Origin: Iris pallida
Taxonomy: Eukaryota > Streptophyta > Magnoliopsida > Asparagales > Iridaceae
Length of the DNA: 64,000 bases
Assembly (NCBI GenBank): GCA_029216955.1
Contig: JANAVB010004000.1
Location: 4,596,538 to 4,660,537 of the forward strand
Direction: 5' to 3'
The notes beneath the pieces are model-generated. The model was given only the letters and a program-made list of their open reading frames with translations, did no database searches and was not told the origin of the DNA. The translations under genes and the position numbers were made by a program. This document shows positions 59,002-64,000 of this stretch, in pieces (positions within the stretch are counted from its first letter, which is position 1; each line of letters opens with the position of its first letter).

Positions 59002-59645
59002 TATTTCTCGAACAAACTGAATACCCATGATCCATACAAGACGCATCACACCTATAACGTATGATTTTCACTCAAGCAAGCACATGCCTCCTACACAACA
59101 CCAAACCCCAAATAGCAACACGCACACATTAGTCCTTATGACTTGGAAGAATAAACGCCTACCTAATCATGCCTCATCTTCAATTCTAATTCTATGACAA
59201 GGCTTTGTGTAGACACTCATCTCTTAGTTACCCATGTTAGGCGAAGGCTGAAATTCCTTTGAACCGACACGTTCTAGTTATATTTGAACAGAAGATTCCT
59301 ACCAACTTGTTGAAAGCATAGCCGATAGGAACGATCTAGATAGTAGTAATTCTCCTATAAAAATTGTTGACCAAGAACGCCATAACAATATCTAGGCTCA
59401 CTTAGAATCCGTAACTACGGTCAGAAGTATCCAAAATTTTCGTGCCTTCCAGAGACTGTCCTTCTGCAAAGCCTTGTAACGACGATTTTCACGGTTAGTC
59501 AACTTCTATAAGTTGGGTAGAGTCCTAAATGAAGGTACCTATTTGTGTAGAAAATGGTGCCAACTTCTATTGTTCAAATTATTATTAAAATATTTTAGAA
59601 ATATTTTTATGAATTTTTATAAATTTATTTAATATGTATTAGTGT
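59002..59645 (+). mobile_element. Remainder of the plus-strand family A interior
   Basis: Resumes after the outer chromovirus. The word AACTTCTATAAGTTGGGTAGA at about 59497 also occurs at 34760, and its composition is like 33.4-35.3 kb. No gene seen. AT-rich from 59580. The LARD 3' LTR is not found before the LINE. Confidence 0.55.
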
Positions 59646-59660
59646 GTATTTATATGTATG

Positions 59661-59663
<3 letters not shown>

Positions 59664-59710
<47 letters not shown>
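59664..59710. repeat. (TA)n microsatellite at the 3' end of the LINE
   Basis: A TA run of about 45 bp, preceded by TATG(TATG)n. On the minus strand it follows the LINE's AATAAAATTTTTTTTC end, so it could be either the target or a TA-type tail. Confidence 0.9.
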
Positions 59711-59714
<4 letters not shown>

Positions 59715-59786
59715 TTTTCAGAAAAAAAATTTTATTAAGAAGGAGGGTCAAAATTACAAAAAGTCATGTCCACCCAATACAAAAAC

Positions 59787-62700
59787 TTAGGTCTTCTTCT
59801 TCCCATGCGAGCAGGCTATTGTTGCTTTAGCTATTTGTCTCTGGATCTCATGACAGATTTGTGTCCCATTGAATCTATACTGCTCATATTTCCATTTGTT
59901 ATGATTTTTCCATAACACCCAGCAGATCGCCCCGACTATAATTTGTTTAAAATGCAGGTTATTCCTTCTCCACCATAGAGAAAAACATTCTTCCAGGATG
60001 GAAACCCGACCACGGATCCGGAGAAGAGATTGGGAAGTGCTCCATGCATGCTTAGCCAACTCTCCCTCAAAGAAAATATGATGAATAGATTCGGACTTAG
60101 GGCTCGAACAGCAGTGGCAGCTCGAAGCTAGTTGAAACCCTAACCTTTGCACATGATCATCGGTAGGGAGTCGATCTAGAAGGATACGCCATAGAAGAAC
60201 CGACCATTTGGACAGAATGCACGAGCTCCAGATGTTTTTGAATCTGTTATCTACTGGAAAAGTGGGACGAATTGCCTTCCATGCTGATGATACTGAGAAA
60301 CTAGGATCAGGGAGCCAGTACAAGCCATCACCATCCTCCTCAATCAAATGGAAGCTCTCATCGAGATCCCTACCCACAAGGATACGACACCAAATATGTG
60401 AGGAGTTGGATTGAGCAAGGACGTGATTAGGATGACAACGCGAGAAATATTTCAACCGCATAAACTGAATCCAGAGTAAATCTTGAGTTCTTAATTTCCA
60501 CCAAAGCTTCACTGTGAAAGCATCAAAAACATCCTTAAGCCTTCTAATCCCGAGACCCCCCTCTTCAGGAGGGAGAGCAATCTGATTCCACCCGATCCAA
60601 GCATGTTTGCGATTACCATCCTTCGAACCCCATAAAAATTTGCTAAACATAGCTTCGATTTGAGTAAGAACACTCATAGGAGGATTACTAGCTGCAAGGC
60701 AAAATATTGGAATAGATGATAACACTGATTTAATTAGTATCAGCTTACCCCCAGGAGACAAAATCTTATTGTGCCACCCCTCGAGCCTGCTATGAACTTT
60801 GTCCTTGAGTTCTTCGAACATCGCCGAGTTTCTTCTACCAGTCATAAGAGGACACCCCAGATAAGTTATAGGAGGATGTTTAATCTGATTACCAGTCAGC
60901 AAGCTCAACACATTGGCCCTGTCCTCCGGGAAATCCTATGTGACACAGATCGCATATTTAGCTGAGTTGACAAGCTGTCCAGATACACGCTCATAGCGCT
61001 GAAGAACAGACCTCAGAAGCTGAATAGAACGCCGATCCCCCCTGAGAATATTAGAATGTCATCCGCGTAAGCGAGATGAGAGACTCTCGGGCATCCACTA
61101 GGTGAGTAGTATGGAGTATAGCCAGGAATTGAAGCCAATCGTTGGAGGTTCCTACTCAATGACTCAGCCGCAATCACAAACAACATAGGTGATAGGGGAT
61201 CACCTTGACGTAGGCCACTGAAAGCTTGGAAATAGCCTGACATGCTGCCATTGATCAACGTCGAAAACCAGACATTGTTTATTAAGTGTAGGACCATAGT
61301 AATCCAGGTTTCCTTGAAATCGAGCCTGCGTAGAGTAGAGAGGAGAAATCTCCAATTCACCCTATCATAAGCCTTGCTCATGTCTAGTTTGATAGCCACA
61401 TTCCGTCCCCAATTGTCACGGCCCAGCATACTGAACATCTCTTGGACAAGAATAATATTATCAGCAATTTCACGTCCCTTAATGAAGCTACTTTGTCCAG
61501 GTGAGATGATCCGTGTCAACATAGGGGAGAGCCTGTTAGCAAGAAGTTTGGAGAAGATCTTGTTGATAAAGTTACATAGGCTAATCGTCCTATAGTCAGA
61601 AATAGTGGACGGATGTTTATTCTTGGGGATCAAAATAAGAAGAGTGCTAGTGATAACCTTCGGTAGGGAGAACCCATCAAATAACATATGAACCGCTGCC
61701 AAGACATCATTCTTAATAATGTGCAAACACTTGATGAAGAAAACCCCATTGAACCCATCTGGCCCAGGAGCACTATGACGGTCAATCGATTTAATAGTAT
61801 TGTAAACTTCCTCCATGTTGGGCTTCATCGTTAATGCTTCACTCTCTTCATCACTTAGAACCTTTGGTAGCACAGACATGAACTCCTCATCAGCCATGAC
61901 TGGCTTAGGAAGGAAGAAGTTCTCATAATGGGAGTTTGTAATATGTTGGATACCCTCAAGTCACTAGCAATTGTGCCATCATCAGCCCGGAGTTGGTGAA
62001 TATGAAGACGACGTCTCTTGGTTAAAACGCATGAATGCAAGTACCCCATGTTTCTATCCCCTTGCAAATCCTATTTAAGTCGAGCCTTTTGTTTCCAGTA
62101 TGCCTCCTCAATCTGGATTCTTTGTTTAAGATGGGCCTACGCAACCATAAGATCGGGGCGGGTGGAAGGATCTTTGTCGAAAGTGACCTCAGCTGCAACG
62201 ACTCTGTCCTCCGCAGCTTTAACTGCCTGGAATATATCGTCGAATGTAGAGTGACTTCACTTGGATAGAGCCTTCCGAGTAGCTGAAAGCCTCAATCCCA
62301 AGTTGGTGATGGGGTTGTGATGATGAACCGATGCCCAAGCCTGATCAACAGTAGGAAGGAAGGACGGTTGTGCAAGCCAGAAAGACAGAAACCTAAAAGG
62401 TTTCATAGGAACAGCGGAATGAGCACGAAACTGAACGAGAATGGGGGAGTGGTCCGACTTAGTACGATTCAAATGCTCACACGACGTGATAGGGCCCCAA
62501 TCCCACCACTGCCTGTCCATGAGCACTCTATCAAGTCTGGATCCCTGCCGCTCTGGTCCGGTGTCCGTCTTGATCTACGTGAAGCAGCTACCAGTGAAAG
62601 GGACCTCCGTGACACTGGCTGCAAGTTGAAATTCTCTAAACTCCCGCATGGACGCCTCGTTGGAGGGCAAACCACCAAACTTCTCCTCTGAACGAGAGAT

Positions 62701-63114
62701 GGAATTGAAATCGCCTCCGACCAGCCAGGGACAATGAAAGCGGTTCGGGAGACGAAGCAATGAGTCCCAGAGGAAACGCCTTCCCTCTTTGGTGTTACTG
62801 CCATGAACAACTGAAATCAACGAGGTATCAGTTATAAGGAGATGAGAGAAGAGGACCGATAGAGACTGGTCCGAAGATTCTGCCATATGAAGACATCCTT
62901 TCTTGTTGCAGAAGATCCAGATATTGCCCTTAGTATATGAGATCGCCATCTGAAAACCAAGCTTGACTTGATAGAAATATAATTGGTCCGGGGAGACCTT
63001 CGGTTCAATAATAGCCAGGAGTGGAACCTTATGCATATGAACTAAAGTTTTAATTCTCTTAAGAGTCATAGGGTTTGCTATACCTCGAACATTCCATATT
63101 AGGATGTCAAGCAT
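59787..63114 (-). pseudogene. LINE ORF2: AP endonuclease, reverse transcriptase and C-terminal zinc region
   Basis: ATG 63114. Endonuclease: IWNVRG, IIEPKV (catalytic Glu), VGGDFNSI and TKSDHSPI (catalytic Asp-His), 63110-62430. Stops at 62575 and about 62254, where Trp is expected, stay in frame. A shift near 61975 leads into the RT (61897 down): SAPGPDGFNGVF, LIPKNKHPSTISDYRTISLCN, AIKLDMSKAYDRVNW, GLRQGDPLSPMLFV, YADD at 61058-61069. A shift near 61000 and a stop near 60943 precede the distal part (60911-59787: PITYLGCPLMTGRR, LWRILLDRLPTDDH). That part includes the CX2-3C..HH zinc-like CHCCSSPKSESIHHIFFEG typical of plant LINE C-termini. Full length would be about 1,100 residues. Confidence 0.88.
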
Positions 63115-64000
63115 TAAAGGAGGTAGAGGAGGAGGGGTTTGGAGTGAGCTTAGCTGTAGATCGAAGGACGCGAGAAGACGGCAGTGGCGATACCTTCTTT
63201 AGACGGCCGGCCGTGTGCACACCCATACGAGCTTCTTCTTCCTCAACTTGCTGATCCCATGATGCGCCGAGGGTGTTAATCTCGCCTTCCTCGAGCTGGT
63301 CATCGTGACTCTCGTCTCCGTTTTCCGGTGAAGCATTAGGTGGAGCTGGGGGAATGATAGCTGACAGATGGATCTCGTTTGAACCAGGCATGACGGTGGG
63401 AGCTGTCACGTCTGAGGTAACTGCAGGAGCATCGGATGAAGGAGCGATATGATTGTCACAATCGTCACCAGGGGACGTTAGTGTTGGTTGGGCATCGGGA
63501 TTGGCTGGGGCCTGCACAGGTTGAGGAGGCAGGTCGGTATTGGTTGGATCTTGTGGAACTGCGGAGAGAGTCACGTGTGCGGGGGTCACATTCAATGCTT
63601 TGTTGGAATCCGGTATCTGTTCATTTAAGGACGAAAGAGCCTGGACATTAATTAAGCCTCCTTCTGTAATGGCTTGATTGGAGCATTCACCTACAGCTTG
63701 TGTGTCCTTTCTTGATATGGGAACATGCACGCGGTGCCAAGAGGGATCCCTCATTGGCTGTTTTTCCTTCTGGAGAACTTTGCAAGAGCTCCGGACATGT
63801 CCTTGGTGCTTACAAAAAGAGCAGTACATAGGGGAGGACTCGTACTCCACCTTTTGTGATATTTTTCTACCATTAGATAACTGGATAGCCAATATTGGAG
63901 GAGGAGTCTTGCTAGCATCTAATTCAACAAGCACACGGGCCACGGTGGGGCGTGTAAGATCTTCAGGTGCGCGATCAAGACGCAAAGGGTTACCGATGCC
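63107..64000 (-). CDS. LINE ORF1 C-terminal part (CCHC protein), truncated by window end
   Basis: About 297 codons remain, open to the window edge. GNPLRLDRAPEDLTRPTVARVLVELD and the CCHC knuckle CSFCKHQGHVRSSC (residues about 53-66 of the visible part) match the zinc-knuckle region following the DUF4283-type domain of plant L1 ORF1 proteins, which bind the element's RNA. The remaining 200 residues are Pro/Ala/Asp-rich and low in structure. The stop TGA overlaps the ORF2 start (ATGCTTGA), so ORF2 is probably reached by reinitiation or a similar mechanism. No stop in the visible part. Confidence 0.88.
   Translation of the reverse strand, partial: GIGNPLRLDRAPEDLTRPTVARVLVELDASKTPPPILAIQLSNGRKISQKVEYESSPMYCSFCKHQGHVRSSCKVLQKEKQPMRDPSWHRVHVPISRKDTQAVGECSNQAITEGGLINVQALSSLNEQIPDSNKALNVTPAHVTLSAVPQDPTNTDLPPQPVQAPANPDAQPTLTSPGDDCDNHIAPSSDAPAVTSDVTAPTVMPGSNEIHLSAIIPPAPPNASPENGDESHDDQLEEGEINTLGASWDQQVEEEEARMGVHTAGRLKKVSPLPSSRVLRSTAKLTPNPSSSTSFNA

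Larger units (their letters stand above)
59711..64000 (-). mobile_element. L1-type LINE, minus strand, 5' end beyond the window
   Basis: ORF1 (CCHC) and ORF2 (endonuclease-RT-zinc region) are in the order of plant L1 LINEs. The 3' untranslated part is only about 75 bp, with AATAAA-type text near 59735. No LTR. Coding damage is mild (a few stops, two shifts), less than in neighbouring gypsy genes. Confidence 0.9.

Noticed and set aside
1..64000. CRISPR arrays, rRNA, bacterial-type operons
   Set aside because: No regularly spaced direct repeats, no rRNA-like sequence, and all coding signals are from plant mobile elements.

Overview
The window is intergenic, repeat-packed DNA from a flowering plant with a large genome. 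The species cannot be named from sequence. No ordinary host gene, tRNA, rRNA or CRISPR array is supported. Almost every base belongs to nested LTR retrotransposons, one LINE and one endogenous plant pararetrovirus (Caulimoviridae). Evidence for a plant is the TGGTATCAGAGCC initiator-Met primer site, copia with an extra ORF before the 3' LTR, chromodomain Ty3/gypsy elements with 3-4 kb LTRs, and an L1-type LINE with a CCHC ORF1.

Layout: 1-3741 is a minus-strand gypsy-type LTR cut by the window edge. 3742-5195 is an LTR-like stretch of unknown origin rich in GCGCAT/GCGCCT words. 5196-5850 is a copia integrase fragment. The same copia element resumes at 27712 (RT, RNase H, an extra ORF, 3' LTR to 32285), because a minus-strand non-coding LTR element ('family A', LARD-like: about 4.35 kb LTRs, 1.3 kb internal) landed in its RT gene. 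That element (5850-27711) carries the pararetrovirus (6684-15182) in its 3' LTR and a plus-strand solo LTR of its own family (22109-26453, TSD ACGGT) in its 5' LTR.

32286-35357 is the LTR end and non-coding interior of a plus-strand family A element into whose LTR the copia inserted. Its interior is split by a chromodomain Ty3/gypsy element (35358-59001, TSD CATTT/TATTT). The 3' LTR of that element is split by a second chromovirus (46070-57168, TSD GTTGT). 59002-59640 is the remainder of the family A interior. 59710-64000 is a minus-strand LINE running off the window.

The most notable object is the pararetrovirus. One 8.34 kb genome length is present, with 160-bp direct repeats at its ends. 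Gene order from the primer site is movement protein, coat protein with zinc knuckle fused to protease-RT-RNase H, then a downstream ORF of unknown function. Movement and coat ORFs meet at a TAATG stop-start overlap. The copy has few point stops but three structural breaks: a 254-bp movement-gene piece inside the coat gene, a 387-bp tandem duplication in RT, and a frameshift in the last ORF. It sits at a TA microsatellite. The gypsy, copia and LINE genes around it are mostly decayed by stops and frameshifts, so nothing here is an intact autonomous element.
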